Source of the DNA: an uncultured Ilumatobacter sp.
GTDB taxonomy: Bacteria > Actinomycetota > Acidimicrobiia > Acidimicrobiales > Ilumatobacteraceae
Assembly: GCA_938091165.1 (NCBI GenBank)
Contig: CALKNK010000030.1
Span: 1 to 60,349, forward strand
Length of the DNA stretch: 60,349 nucleotides
Direction of reading: 5' to 3'
Part shown: positions 32,811 to 42,134 of the stretch, one piece after another
How the letters are laid out: every line of letters begins with the position of its first letter
Position numbering within the stretch: position 1 is the first letter of the stretch
Translations under genes and position numbers: made by a program
The notes under the pieces: generated by a model
Databases searched by the model: none
The model's input: only the letters and a program-made list of their open reading frames with translations
What the model was told of the DNA's origin: nothing

Positions 32811-34433
32811 ATGGGAATCGCCGCTCCAGACCTGCCCGCTTGCGCTGATGCCATCGATCTTGCTGATCGGGTGGTGGGCAAAGCTGTTCGCCACTTGTCG
32901 GCACTTGACGGTGGCGCCGACACCCACCAGGTGTTGGCCTACGAGATCGCTCACGCCGCTTCTGCAGTCGCCACCGCCAAGTCGTTGATCGACTACGGCA
33001 ACAAAGGCGAGACCGAAGCAAAGATCTGCTGCGCGTTCGCCGCTGACATGCTCCATGACATTGCTGGCAAGGTGCTTGGTCGCGAAGACGACTGGGGGGT
33101 CGACCGCGATCCGCTCGCCAACGCTCACGCTTTCATCACCCAGTTCCGTGCTGCGGAGTTTTTAGCGTCGCTTGCCGACCAGTCCAGCCCAAGTCACCTG
33201 TCAAGTGACATGGAGATGGTGGCTGACACCTTCGATGCGTTCGCCCAAAACGTCATCGCCCCCCACGCAGAGCACGTCCATCGCACCAACGCTGACGTAC
33301 CTGAAGAAATCATTACCGGCATGGCCGAACTCGGAGCGTTCGGCCTCAGCGTGCCCACCGAGTACGGCGGCTACTCCGAGGGCGGCGACGAGGAGTACAT
33401 CGCCATGGTCGCGGCGACCGAGGCGCTGTCGAAGGCGAGCCTGGGTATAGGGGGTTCACTCATCACACGCCCGGAGATCCTGACTCGAGCCCTAGTCAAA
33501 GGCGGAACAGAGGAGCAGAAACACAAATGGCTGCCGCTCCTAGCGACTGCCGAAGTGATGCCAGCCGTTGCAGTGACCGAGCCGGACTACGGCTCCGATG
33601 TCGCAGGCATCAAGGTAATGGCCACTCGGGCCGAAGGCCCCAGCGGCGAAGCCGGCTGGGTTATCAACGGCGTCAAAACGTGGTGCACGTTCGGCGCCCG
33701 CGCGGACGCATTAACTTTGCTGGCTCGCACCGACCCTGACCGATCAAAAACCCATCGCGGACTCTCGCTCTTCGTCGTTCCGAAGCCTCGCGGCGACGCC
33801 CACGGATTCGAACTCACCCAAGACATTGACGGCAAGCCGACCGGTGGCAAAATGGAAGGCCGCCCGATCGACACGATCGGCTATCGCGGCATGCATTCCT
33901 ATGAAATTGCCCTCGAGGATTGGTGGGTGCCAGCCGAGAATCAGATCGGAATGGACGACGGTCTCGGTAAGGGCTTTTACTACCAGATGGCCGGTTTCGA
34001 GAACGGCCGGTTGCAGACAGCGGCCCGGGCCGTCGGAGTCATGCAGGCCGCCTATGAGCTCGGCCTCGACTACGCCGAGAACCGCACGGTGTTCGGTGAG
34101 CCGATCTTTGATTACCAGCTGATCCGCGCCAAACTCGGACGGATCGCTGTTCTCACTCAGGCCGGTCGCCAGTTCAGCTATGCAGTCGCAACGCTCATGG
34201 CCAAAGGCCAAGGCCAGATGGAAGCTTCGATGGTCAAGGCGTATGTCTGCAAAGCGGCCGAGTGGGTCACTCGCGAGTCGATGCAAATCCACGGAGGTAT
34301 GGGCTACGCCGAGGAATACGAAGTAAGTCGTCTTTTCGTTGATGCTCGAGTGTTGAGCATCTTCGAAGGCGCTGACGAAACCCTGTGTCTTAAGGTTATC
34401 GCCCGCCAACTCATCGCTAACAGCGAGGCCTGA
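32811..34433 (+). CDS. Acyl-CoA dehydrogenase with N-terminal extension, (2S)-methylsuccinyl-CoA dehydrogenase type
   Basis: FAD enzyme of 540 aa. The standard dehydrogenase begins near residue 125 (MEMVADTFDAFAQNVIAPHAEHV) and has AVTEPDYGSDVAGIKV, TWCTFGARAD, AYELGLDYAENRTVFGEPI, QIHGGMGYAEEYEVSR and the catalytic Glu in SIFEGADE. The extra 120 residues (for example ADTHQVLAYEIAHAASAVATAK) are a helical N-terminal domain, which in my knowledge of the family marks methylsuccinyl-CoA dehydrogenase (Mcd) of the ethylmalonyl-CoA pathway. That reading fits the malyl-CoA lyase and mesaconyl-CoA hydratase genes at 16-20 kb, though it is not in the same operon. A generic medium-chain function remains possible. 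Confidence 0.88.
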   Translation: MGIAAPDLPACADAIDLADRVVGKAVRHLSALDGGADTHQVLAYEIAHAASAVATAKSLIDYGNKGETEAKICCAFAADMLHDIAGKVLGREDDWGVDRDPLANAHAFITQFRAAEFLASLADQSSPSHLSSDMEMVADTFDAFAQNVIAPHAEHVHRTNADVPEEIITGMAELGAFGLSVPTEYGGYSEGGDEEYIAMVAATEALSKASLGIGGSLITRPEILTRALVKGGTEEQKHKWLPLLATAEVMPAVAVTEPDYGSDVAGIKVMATRAEGPSGEAGWVINGVKTWCTFGARADALTLLARTDPDRSKTHRGLSLFVVPKPRGDAHGFELTQDIDGKPTGGKMEGRPIDTIGYRGMHSYEIALEDWWVPAENQIGMDDGLGKGFYYQMAGFENGRLQTAARAVGVMQAAYELGLDYAENRTVFGEPIFDYQLIRAKLGRIAVLTQAGRQFSYAVATLMAKGQGQMEASMVKAYVCKAAEWVTRESMQIHGGMGYAEEYEVSRLFVDARVLSIFEGADETLCLKVIARQLIANSEA

Positions 34434-34450
34434 CCCGATAACAGCTCCCC

Positions 34451-35134
34451 TCACTCGGCGACAGCCTCCAGCGGCAGGCCGTATGGACTCGCCACTGCGA
34501 TGTAAGGCTCGGCGTCGCCCGCCCATTCCATAGACATAATTTGTGCTGCACTCCGTCGTCCGCTGAACGCCCGAAGCAGATCAAACGGCGACCCCACCAA
34601 AACTGCCGCCGGTTCCCCATCGCCTGATTGCCAAACCTGCTTACCCGCAACGACCCGCACCACAGGAAGCCCGGCAAGGTTGGCACGTTCGCAGAAAAAC
34701 GGCCCATACCGTTCGAGACCCATTCGTACCGCTGCCGTGTCGCGGGCACCTCGTTGTCCCAACGCAAAAAGAATGTCGTGGTAGTGGGTGACCAGGTCCG
34801 CCCCAGCGCGCATCGGCATCACAGGGTTGGCCTCACCGAGTGCGTCGAACCCGGGCGCTAGCGCCCACCATTCGTCACAGATCTGATCCAACGTCTTGGC
34901 TGCCCGACTGCTGACTTGGCTCGCAGTCCAACTGTCTGCGCCGATATCAGCGAGGTTGTCCGAGAGGATGTCATCGACAATGCCGACCACGTGCGCAAAC
35001 ACATCTCGGATCCTCCATGCCGGCGACTGCGGGACCTTCAGTTCACTTTCGACAGCCGTCAGGCTGCGTCCGACAGCGATCATCTCCGTTCGGAGATCTG
35101 CGTAGACCTCGGTATTCGGTGGCCGATTCATCAT
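34451..35134 (-). CDS. Maleylpyruvate isomerase-like / DinB-fold protein (mycothiol-dependent type)
   Basis: Four-helix DinB-fold protein of 227 aa of the actinobacterial TIGR03083-like group. The N-terminal domain shows VFAHVVGIVDDIL and DLVTHYHDILFALGQ, whose histidines would be the metal ligands that bind mycothiol-linked substrates. The C-terminal half (AAVLVGSPFDLLRAFSGRRSAAQI) is the typical MDMPI C-terminal region. Real substrates of most members are unknown. ATG codons at 35134 and 35131 are adjacent. It converges with the acyl-CoA dehydrogenase gene, 17 bp between stops. Confidence 0.85.
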   Translation of the reverse strand: MMNRPPNTEVYADLRTEMIAVGRSLTAVESELKVPQSPAWRIRDVFAHVVGIVDDILSDNLADIGADSWTASQVSSRAAKTLDQICDEWWALAPGFDALGEANPVMPMRAGADLVTHYHDILFALGQRGARDTAAVRMGLERYGPFFCERANLAGLPVVRVVAGKQVWQSGDGEPAAVLVGSPFDLLRAFSGRRSAAQIMSMEWAGDAEPYIAVASPYGLPLEAVAE

Positions 35135-35254
35135 GTCGGCGAGTATCGCAGCGAGGACGATGGCGCGTAGCTTCGGACAACGATGCCACCTCGGTGACTA
35201 GACAAAAATGAGATAAACATCTCTTTGCCCTCCCCGCTCCGAACACTCTGTGTG

Positions 35255-36061
35255 ATGAATTTCGAGTTCGATCCGAAACGCAGCAAATCAACAAATCACG
35301 CCCAACATCGCCGCACGTCACGCTCAGCGCAGCGTGCGATCGGCACCATTGGCCTACTACTGTTGATCACCGCCTGCGGAGGTGATGACCCCGCGTCATC
35401 GGTGCAGGCCACCACCACACTCCCCGCTACCACCACCGCGCCGAGCATTGCATTAGATCCGGCGCCCTTGAACGAGTCCCCCGTGATCAAGTCCGAGCCG
35501 GCAGAGTCGACGCCAGAAATCACGCTCGCATCGCCGGTCGAACTGCCGTCTATTTCGTGTCGCCGCCTAACCGACTTCGTTAACGGCCAAGGCTGGGGCA
35601 TCGTCAACGATGGCGTTATGGGCGGCCGCTCCAACGGCACCGTCAAGTTTGTCGACTCCGCAATGCTGTTTACAGGCGATGTCGTGACCGCGGGCGGCGG
35701 CTTCACATCAGTGCGCCTACCGTTGGCCGGCGATGAGCTCACCGGCTCCGAGTCACTAGTGCTGCGTGTTCGAGCAGATGAACGAACCTACGGAATGACG
35801 CTGGCAGACAGCGCGCAAGCTGGCCGCCGAGCAATCTCGCACGGAGCTGACATAACTACCGATGGACCGACGGATACCAACGGATGGCAGATAGTCGATC
35901 TTTCATATGCCGAGCTGCAGCCATCGATTTTCGGCCAATCCCTCGATGCGCCGCCGTTTGACCCAGACCTCGCTATCGAAATCGGCATCATCATCTCTGA
36001 CGGCGTTGACGGACCATTTACCCTCGAGGTTGACTGGATCGACGCCTGCCGACGCCAGTAG
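35255..36061 (+). CDS. CIA30-domain lipoprotein
   Basis: Exported lipoprotein of about 268 aa. An n-region with many Arg/Lys leads to GTIGLLLLITAC, a lipobox whose Cys becomes the lipidated N-terminus, followed by a Thr/Pro-rich spacer (TTTLPATTTAPS) of about 60 residues. The C-terminal domain, from NGQGWGIVNDGVMGGRSNG through VTAGGGFTSVRLP to the end, matches the CIA30 (complex I intermediate-associated protein 30 / NDUFAF1-like) carbohydrate-binding-like fold. In bacteria its role is not established. The ATG at 35255 is preferred over 35225. The next gene begins 175 bp downstream. Confidence 0.85.
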   Translation: MNFEFDPKRSKSTNHAQHRRTSRSAQRAIGTIGLLLLITACGGDDPASSVQATTTLPATTTAPSIALDPAPLNESPVIKSEPAESTPEITLASPVELPSISCRRLTDFVNGQGWGIVNDGVMGGRSNGTVKFVDSAMLFTGDVVTAGGGFTSVRLPLAGDELTGSESLVLRVRADERTYGMTLADSAQAGRRAISHGADITTDGPTDTNGWQIVDLSYAELQPSIFGQSLDAPPFDPDLAIEIGIIISDGVDGPFTLEVDWIDACRRQ

Positions 36062-36236
36062 ACGCACATCAGACCCTCACTTCGATCCCTGGTAGCGCGC
36101 GTCTGAAAAACTTAAGATCTGCCTCGTAATTCGACGGTAGTGGGCTGAACGCCACTGGGAATGACCTGAATCCAAGTGGCCTTCGACGACGGTCGGCTTC
36201 TCGCAAGTTGGCTCGTTTCATCGGTACGGTCATGGC

Positions 36237-36998
36237 ATGGAGAGTGATAACTCGATCGAATCAGGCACGTCCTTGATGCACCGGCTTCGGCGCCCGTCGT
36301 TTTTAGTTCTCGTTTTGCTGGCGTTGGGGCTTGTAGCTGCTTTTTGGATCGCTACCGCCGTTGTTGATTTCGTCGCCGATATCAACTTTGAGACGCTTGA
36401 CCGTCCGTACGTTCTTGTGGCTTTCTTTGTGATGGTGGACGCCGTGATTCCGATTTTTCCAAGCGAATCACTACTCAACACAGGCTCGATTCTGGCGATG
36501 CGTGAAGGCTCGCCCATCGAAATTTGGAAATTGATTGTAGCTGGATCGATCGGAGCCATATTTGGCGATTCGCTCTTGTATTGGATTTCGCGGACAGCTC
36601 TCCGCAACTTCATGTCGAAGCGCGTAGACCTCGCCACGCAAAACGAGAAAGTCGCTGAGGCAGTCACGGTCATGAGCGGTCAGGCACCGCTGCTCATCGT
36701 CTTCGGCCGGTTCATCCCCGGTGTCCGGTTCGTAGTCGGTGCAACTATGGGGATCACCCGACACCCCTATCCCAACTTCTTGCTCTGGGACGTCGTCGGC
36801 AGCGTCGTCTGGGCCTCTTTTGCCTGTATTTCCTCAGCAGCGATTTCTACGGCTCTTGGCGGACAACCATTGGTGTCGATCATTATTTCTGCGATTGCGA
36901 CAACCGCACTGCTAGGGGTGCTTTACAAGAGGATGAAGCAGAGTTTGCAGGATCTTCGCAAGAGCGACAACGAAGCGACGCTGGGATCGGACGGGTGA
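36237..36998 (+). CDS. DedA family membrane protein (VTT domain)
   Basis: Inner-membrane protein of 253 aa with about five helices. The VTT/DedA signature is present: VDAVIPIFPSESLL (reentrant segment), AGSIGAIFGDSLLYWISR, and FGRFIPGVRFVVGATMGITR with the conserved Arg. DedA proteins are thought to move phospholipids or undecaprenyl phosphate across the membrane and to support membrane homeostasis. It overlaps the following YihY/BrkB gene by 4 nt, so the two membrane proteins are translated together. Confidence 0.93.
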   Translation: MESDNSIESGTSLMHRLRRPSFLVLVLLALGLVAAFWIATAVVDFVADINFETLDRPYVLVAFFVMVDAVIPIFPSESLLNTGSILAMREGSPIEIWKLIVAGSIGAIFGDSLLYWISRTALRNFMSKRVDLATQNEKVAEAVTVMSGQAPLLIVFGRFIPGVRFVVGATMGITRHPYPNFLLWDVVGSVVWASFACISSAAISTALGGQPLVSIIISAIATTALLGVLYKRMKQSLQDLRKSDNEATLGSDG

Positions 36999-37888
36999 AT
37001 TTCTTGTCTCTGTCACTCCGGTCAATTCAAGTCGCGTTGGCCCGGGGTGTTTCAGTTTTGCGAACTGCGATTGACTTCTTCTTGGAAGATAGAGCTCGTC
37101 GCCTCAGCGCCAGCCTTGCGTATTACACCCTTTTTGCGTTCGTACCTACTCTGTTGCTGGCACTTGCTATCGCTGCAGCGTTCGTGGGCAAGGACGCAGC
37201 AGCTGGCGAGCTTGACGAACAGCTGACGGCTGTCTTGGGCCCCGAGGCAGCAAACCAAATTCAGTCAGCGATCGCAGCTCTCTGGGACAGCGGCCAGAGT
37301 TGGAACTTTGCACTCTTCGGAATTGGCGTCGTCATTTTCTCAGCCTCGATTCTGTTCGTCGCCTGGCGCGACATCCTTGAGCTTGTCTGGAACGTGCCGT
37401 ACGAGTCTGGATTACGTCGAACCGTGGCGACCAGGGCAATTGGGGCGTTGGTACCGATCATTGCAGGGCTCCTGCTCACGTTCACAATGATCTTGCAGAC
37501 CGCCGTGACGTTTGTTCAGGAACTGGTTTGGACTGACGCTCTCCTTGCTGCTGCACTCCGAACCGCTGGCGCCGCCACCCAGGCTGTGTTGGGTGTACTG
37601 ACTCTCGGCTTGCTGTACCGATATTCAGTTCGGTCCGGTCGACCTACTTGGCGTCAGGTACTGCCCCCTTGCGTGTTCGTCTCCGTGGTATTCGCCGTCG
37701 GATTCTGGGGCTATGGGATCTACTTGCGAACCGTCGGCACCTCAAGTGTCACCGGTGCGGCAAGCAGTGTTGTCCTCGGCCTCGTTGTTGTGTACTACGC
37801 AGCGCAGAGCCTTCTTTTAGGTGCCGAGTTGATCAAGGTACGTCGATCGGCCTCTGATGAGGAGATCCGATACACGCCCTTCACGTAG
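36995..37888 (+). CDS. YihY/BrkB family membrane protein
   Basis: Polytopic protein of 297 aa with about six helices. The family start is seen as FLEDRARRLSASLAYYTLFAFVPTLLLAL, then ELVWNVPYESGLRRTV and YRYSVRSGRPTWRQVLPP. The family was once annotated as ribonuclease BN in error; its role is still unclear (a lipid or ion transport function has been proposed). The GTG start lies within the DedA gene end. Behind it are 167 bp without a gene, which include the palindrome GTGTCGACAC at 37902-37911. Confidence 0.9.
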   Translation: MNFLSLSLRSIQVALARGVSVLRTAIDFFLEDRARRLSASLAYYTLFAFVPTLLLALAIAAAFVGKDAAAGELDEQLTAVLGPEAANQIQSAIAALWDSGQSWNFALFGIGVVIFSASILFVAWRDILELVWNVPYESGLRRTVATRAIGALVPIIAGLLLTFTMILQTAVTFVQELVWTDALLAAALRTAGAATQAVLGVLTLGLLYRYSVRSGRPTWRQVLPPCVFVSVVFAVGFWGYGIYLRTVGTSSVTGAASSVVLGLVVVYYAAQSLLLGAELIKVRRSASDEEIRYTPFT

Positions 37889-38055
37889 CCAGATACCCGC
37901 AAGTGTCGACACCAGGGTGTTGTTTGCAATGGAGCCCTTCTTTCAGACTCGATAGGCCCTACGAGTACCGCATCTGCTTGAGGCACGACTTCAGAAGATT
38001 GCTTGGTTAGTGCCTTGACTCAAGGCGTCTTGGGGTTCAGTCAGCTTGAGCCATA

Positions 38056-38673
38056 TCAGCCTGGCGGCACTGACCGCGGCTGCGAGACGTTTTCAGGTGA
38101 GCTCGGCGGGACCGGCATCGCTGAGGGAATAGCAGTCGTGGTCGACGTCGTCGAAGTGGGCGTGGTTTGAGTCACCGTCGTGGTTGCTGCCATTCCCGAT
38201 TGCAGCATTTCCTGTCGAATGCGCTCGGCCTCATATGCGGCCTCTTCGTTGTGCTGCTGACGTTCGATCAGCTTGACCTTGTGGTCTAGCCACTGAATTG
38301 CGGCGTGCACGAGGAGGCCAATAATCCCGTAGATGATCATGGCAAACAACACAGATGTATCAAAGATTGACTCAACCTGGTTGCCGTTTGTCGTTCCCAA
38401 CTCGATTGGGGTGAAGATGCCGCGAAACGGCTCCATGGTCCGGTCGAGGTTTCGATAGGCCCACTGAACAAACCCAGACGACGGGTTGGCGCCAAGTAGC
38501 AGTAAGAAGAAGCCGATCGCCAAGATCACCTCGACGAACAAGATGTAGACGTACACGACGTACCCGATGAAGCGAGCAATCATCGCTGTGACACGGCCGG
38601 TCGATCGCATCACGTGCGGCTCTGGTTCTTCCGGCGGATTTCCGTACTGGGTTACGGGTGGGATGTTGCTCAT
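38056..38673 (-). CDS. YggT family membrane protein with Thr-rich tail
   Basis: About 205 aa. After a cytosolic Pro-rich start, two hydrophobic segments flank a YggT-like region: YILFVEVILAIGFFLLLLGA, then GFVQWAYRNLDRTMEPFRGIF (the conserved YxxTEP-Rxx-type segment), and SVLFAMIIYGIIGLLVHAAI. A charged helix (HKVKLIERQQHNEEAAYEAERIRQ) may be a coiled coil, followed by a low-complexity Thr/Pro tail of about 50 residues. The ATG at 38673 is supported by GGAG eight bases upstream; the open frame to 38724 is ignored. Function unknown; YggT proteins are associated with cell division or osmotic response. Confidence 0.8.
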   Translation of the reverse strand: MSNIPPVTQYGNPPEEPEPHVMRSTGRVTAMIARFIGYVVYVYILFVEVILAIGFFLLLLGANPSSGFVQWAYRNLDRTMEPFRGIFTPIELGTTNGNQVESIFDTSVLFAMIIYGIIGLLVHAAIQWLDHKVKLIERQQHNEEAAYEAERIRQEMLQSGMAATTTVTQTTPTSTTSTTTAIPSAMPVPPSSPENVSQPRSVPPG

Positions 38674-38845
38674 CTTGAAGACTCCTTGTTCCGTGTCCAA
38701 ATTTTTGGCTCGGTGCGCCAGCATTTATGCATTGACTGCTGTTGGACCTAGTTAAGTGTATGCCGCACCAAATGGGCTGTTCGTGGATATGCGCACCGCT
38801 CCCCGGCACCTCAAAAATCGTGTCTAGCGGAAGACCGGTCCGAGG

Positions 38846-39862
38846 TCACCAATGTCGAAGGTCGACGGCCCAGCGGTCAACCACGCTGTCCCCATCAACA
38901 AGCCACATCTGTTGGTGCTTGGCGATTGTTGGGTCGACATGAGCGGGTTGGAGACGAACACGGTCCCCGACCTCCCAATCGTTGATGTTCGTCGGCGACA
39001 GCGTGATGTGCTCGTCAGAGAGGAAGAAGACGTCACCGTGTTCCCATCTCGGATTGCCGTGGTCCATCGCCATCGACTTGATGCCTGCATCCGCAGTGAT
39101 CCACCCTTGCATATTGACCGAGATCACAGTCGCAACGACATTGAGCGCAAGCTCAAAGGGCAGGCCAAGCTTGCAGTAATCAGTGTCCATCAGCGTGTAG
39201 CTCCCTGCTTGAATCTCCGTACACCAGGTATTTGTTAGACAGGTGCCCGTACCTCCACCCGACACAATGTCGCCACCGACGTCGGCAGACGCCTGGAGTA
39301 GCACTTCCATCGAGGCGCTGACCTTGTCGGCCTTCTCCTTGGGGTCCCTGACCATCATGAGGTGCCCCTCGTATCCCATGACGCCGCGCACCTCCAGTCC
39401 GGCGTTGCGCGCTCGATCAGCGAGTCGGCCAGCGTCTGCCGAGTCGATGCCGCAGCGAGGCAAGCCGACATTGACGTCGATGAGTACCGACCGGAGGCGC
39501 CCAGCGATGGCGGCGTCGAGCGTTGCATTGGAGTCAACAGCGACGGTGATGTTCGCCCGATCCGCCAGCGCTCCGAGGCGGGCAACATCAAGTGACTCAT
39601 TTGCCAGCAGCAAGTCTTCGCCAAGTCCGGCAGCGACCATTCCTTCAACCTCGCGGGGTGTCGCACAGCAGAATCCCAGGTGACCGTCATCAGCTAGCAG
39701 TTGCGCAAGCGCCGTGGCCTTGAATGCCTTCACGTGCGGACGGAGCCTGTCCCCTGGCAGTAACGCATCCATCGCAAGGCGATTTGCGTTAAACGTTGGG
39801 CGGTCGATCACCAAAGCTGGGGTTGGGAGGTCGCCGATCGTGGCTGGTTCACTCTCAGTCAT
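38846..39862 (-). CDS. D-threonine aldolase-like / D-serine dehydratase-like PLP enzyme
   Basis: Alanine-racemase-fold PLP enzyme of 338 aa. The PLP lysine region is LRPHVKAFKATALA (usual RPHxKTHK), followed by ATPREVEGM, DVNVGLPRCGI, GVMGYEGHL, the phosphate loop GGGTGT and QAGSYTLMD. Metal ligands near the end appear as PAHVDPTIAKHQ (usual HxC/HxD). Members split D-threonine to glycine and acetaldehyde or dehydrate D-serine or beta-hydroxyaspartate; which one applies here is unknown. The ATG at 39862 is chosen; the open frame upstream covers the HAD gene. The HAD gene ends 10 nt before it on the same strand. Confidence 0.88.
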   Translation of the reverse strand: MTESEPATIGDLPTPALVIDRPTFNANRLAMDALLPGDRLRPHVKAFKATALAQLLADDGHLGFCCATPREVEGMVAAGLGEDLLLANESLDVARLGALADRANITVAVDSNATLDAAIAGRLRSVLIDVNVGLPRCGIDSADAGRLADRARNAGLEVRGVMGYEGHLMMVRDPKEKADKVSASMEVLLQASADVGGDIVSGGGTGTCLTNTWCTEIQAGSYTLMDTDYCKLGLPFELALNVVATVISVNMQGWITADAGIKSMAMDHGNPRWEHGDVFFLSDEHITLSPTNINDWEVGDRVRLQPAHVDPTIAKHQQMWLVDGDSVVDRWAVDLRHW

Positions 39863-39872
39863 CTGACGATTC

Positions 39873-40571
39873 CTATCCGCAAAGTTCGTCTGCGATGACG
39901 CCAACGGATCTAATCCGCTCGAAATCGGCTCCGGCATGGTCGCCGTGCGGGTCGATCAAGATCGGGTGTAGGCCTGCCGCCGTGGACGATCGAATATCCA
40001 TAGCCACACTGTCGCCGATGTAGGCAACGCGGCTTCGCTTGAAGTTGGGAAAATACGGCATCGCGTAGTCAAAAATAGTCGGATCGGGTTTTGCGACTCC
40101 GACCACGTGGCTGTCGACGATGCAGCGCACCGATACGAACGGGCCTTCGCCGACCTGGCAGACCGAGCGATTGAGGGACCCTTCCACTTGGCCACTGGCA
40201 TTCGACACCACACCTATTGGAACACCGGCAGCCGCTAGGCGACGCAAAGCCACCTGAGTCTCAGGGATCGGCCACCGCCATAGGTCCGGCGTACGCGTTC
40301 GGTTCAGGACGTCAGCGGCTTCACTGCGATCGGCACTGCGGACACCGACAGCCGAAACGTAGGCGGCATCGTACACAAGCCACTCGTCTTCCAATGATCC
40401 CTCGCGCGACTTGTCACGCATACCGGCGTAGTGCGCACGACGATGCACCTCAATCGAGGCATCGCCACCGTAGAAGTCGAGCAACGGCGCCAAGACCGTC
40501 GGATCAGGCAAGACGAGCACGCCACCGGCATCAAACAGTACGGCGTCAAACCGTGGGGTGTTCGTAGCCAT
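39873..40571 (-). CDS. HAD superfamily hydrolase-like protein
   Basis: HAD protein of about 232 aa with a helical cap. Motif I is FDAGGVLVLPD, in which the usual second Asp of DxD is Gly; motif II Ser/Thr lies in VVSNASGQ; motif III Lys is in VAKPDPTIF; motif IV is YIGDSVAMDIRSS. The missing acid/base Asp suggests it may not be a classical phosphatase, although FDAGG variants are not rare. The ATG at 40571 is taken; an open frame extends to 40748 but overlaps the lipoprotein gene. It is between the lipoprotein and the PLP enzyme genes, all on one strand. Confidence 0.87.
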   Translation of the reverse strand: MATNTPRFDAVLFDAGGVLVLPDPTVLAPLLDFYGGDASIEVHRRAHYAGMRDKSREGSLEDEWLVYDAAYVSAVGVRSADRSEAADVLNRTRTPDLWRWPIPETQVALRRLAAAGVPIGVVSNASGQVEGSLNRSVCQVGEGPFVSVRCIVDSHVVGVAKPDPTIFDYAMPYFPNFKRSRVAYIGDSVAMDIRSSTAAGLHPILIDPHGDHAGADFERIRSVGVIADELCG

Positions 40572-40608
40572 CAGCGGTCGTTTGTTTCGACGGGTACCGG
40601 CCGGCCAC

Positions 40609-41319
40609 TCATCCGCTGCCGAGTTCGACGAGTCGATCCAGGCTGATGCCACACGTTTCAAACACGTCAAGCATTGCAGCGACGTCACCGCTCTGTACAG
40701 CCGGATCTGAGAAGTCAAGGTTGGCTGCGATACAGCTTGACTCCTCATTAGTTAGACCGATCGATTCGAACTGTGCGATGAGTTGGTCGCGCAAGGTGCC
40801 ACTCGCCGGGTCAAAATCGCTCAGGCTGACTTCATCTTCGCTCAGGTCATTGTCACTGCTGGCTGAATCGTCACTGCCGAACGAGCGGCCACACTCGTTC
40901 TGTGAGTAGGCATCGATTCGATCAGCGGCGGCATCGCGATTCGATTCCAACTCAGAGTCAGCCAGGAAGGACAGGTCAGCATCGGCGATCTCGAAGCTGG
41001 CCGAGGCAAATGCGTCAATCAACTGCTGCGTGCCGTCCGCGATCGTTTTGGCATCCTCTGCGATCTCTGGCGGTGCCTCTTTTGGCAACCGTTTCAAGAA
41101 CTCTTCAACCTTTTTCAACCCGAGCTCGGTCTCGACCGGGTCGACGCCGAGTGAGTCGAAGATCTCATCGACGACGTCGGACTCGGCGACGAATTTGCAC
41201 CACGACTCAGCTGTAGCTCCGCTATTTTTATCGCCACCGCACGCGCTCACAACGAGTGCTACCGAGGCGACGCTCAATGCGAGACCCGATCGAGCAGAAG
41301 TGTGACGTCCAATGGCCAT
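40609..41319 (-). CDS. Lipoprotein of unknown function
   Basis: A 236 aa exported protein. The signal peptide is MAIGRHTSARSGLALSVASVALVVSAC with lipobox VSAC, so the mature protein is membrane-anchored outside the cell. The mature part is acidic and mostly helical (VETELGLKKVEEFLKRLPKE, a low-complexity DDSASSDNDLSEDE linker near 150), with cysteines at SWCKF, NECGR, SSCIA and ETCGI that could form two disulfides. No family is recognised. It precedes the HAD gene by 37 nt on the same strand. Confidence 0.75.
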   Translation of the reverse strand: MAIGRHTSARSGLALSVASVALVVSACGGDKNSGATAESWCKFVAESDVVDEIFDSLGVDPVETELGLKKVEEFLKRLPKEAPPEIAEDAKTIADGTQQLIDAFASASFEIADADLSFLADSELESNRDAAADRIDAYSQNECGRSFGSDDSASSDNDLSEDEVSLSDFDPASGTLRDQLIAQFESIGLTNEESSCIAANLDFSDPAVQSGDVAAMLDVFETCGISLDRLVELGSG

Positions 41320-41360
41320 GGAAAGAACGGTAGCTGTCAGCTGCGTGGGCCTGCCGTCAA

Positions 41361-42053
41361 TTAGCCAAGGTGGTCGTGGAGAAACGCCGTTACCGTCGGC
41401 CAGACCTCCGCCGCTAGGTCAGGATCCTGCGTACCCAGGGCATTGTGCGGAGCCATGAACGCGTGGCCCGAGCCTTTGTGCACTGTGATCGATGCGTTCT
41501 TTCCAAGTGCTTGAAGCTCATTGTGAAGATGCATCGCAGCGGCGGGCGGAAAAAAGTCGTCGTTTTCTGCCATGTGGCCCTGGATCGCCGCTTCGATCTT
41601 GGAATAGTCCGGCTGGTCGTCACCCTGCGGGAAGCCGTAGAACGGTACCGCTGCTTTGACCTTGTCGGGCCGGAGCGCAGCGAGCACAAACGTAAGTAAT
41701 CCACCCATACAGAACCCCATGACACCGATTCCATCGCCGGTGGTTGCCTCGTGATTGGCGAGATAGTCGACCGCACCGCTCATGTCGCGTCCGGCACGCT
41801 CAGACGGTAACGAGTTCATCAACTCTGCAGCCTTGTCCATCTCCGTATGTCCGGCGAGCTCACCGTGGTAAAGGTCAGGAGCAAGAGCTACGAAGCCAGC
41901 CGTCGCCAGGCGATCTGTCATCTCCTTGATACCGGAGTCGAGGCCCCACCATTCCTGCACCACGATGACACCAGGGCCGGTGCCGGACTGTGGCATAGCG
42001 AGGTACCCGCCTGCGTTGTTGCCATTGCTTCGAAATTCGATGATCTCGGCCAT
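41361..42053 (-). CDS. Dienelactone hydrolase family protein
   Basis: Cytosolic alpha/beta hydrolase of 230 aa. The nucleophile is Cys in GFCMGG, the dienelactone-hydrolase variant of the usual GxSxG; the acid Asp is in HMAENDDFFPP and the base His in GSGHAFMAP. The N-terminal EWWGL helps bind the substrate carboxylate in characterised enzymes. It should hydrolyse dienelactone-like compounds from aromatic degradation, but no pathway partners are beside it, so the natural substrate is uncertain. Confidence 0.92.
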   Translation of the reverse strand: MAEIIEFRSNGNNAGGYLAMPQSGTGPGVIVVQEWWGLDSGIKEMTDRLATAGFVALAPDLYHGELAGHTEMDKAAELMNSLPSERAGRDMSGAVDYLANHEATTGDGIGVMGFCMGGLLTFVLAALRPDKVKAAVPFYGFPQGDDQPDYSKIEAAIQGHMAENDDFFPPAAAMHLHNELQALGKNASITVHKGSGHAFMAPHNALGTQDPDLAAEVWPTVTAFLHDHLG

Positions 42054-42134
42054 GTACGAAAACGTAGACCAACGGCGGCCGGCCGGCGGTAGGCGCAGCG
42101 ATCAACAGCACCCTGCGCTGCATCACCTTGTCGA

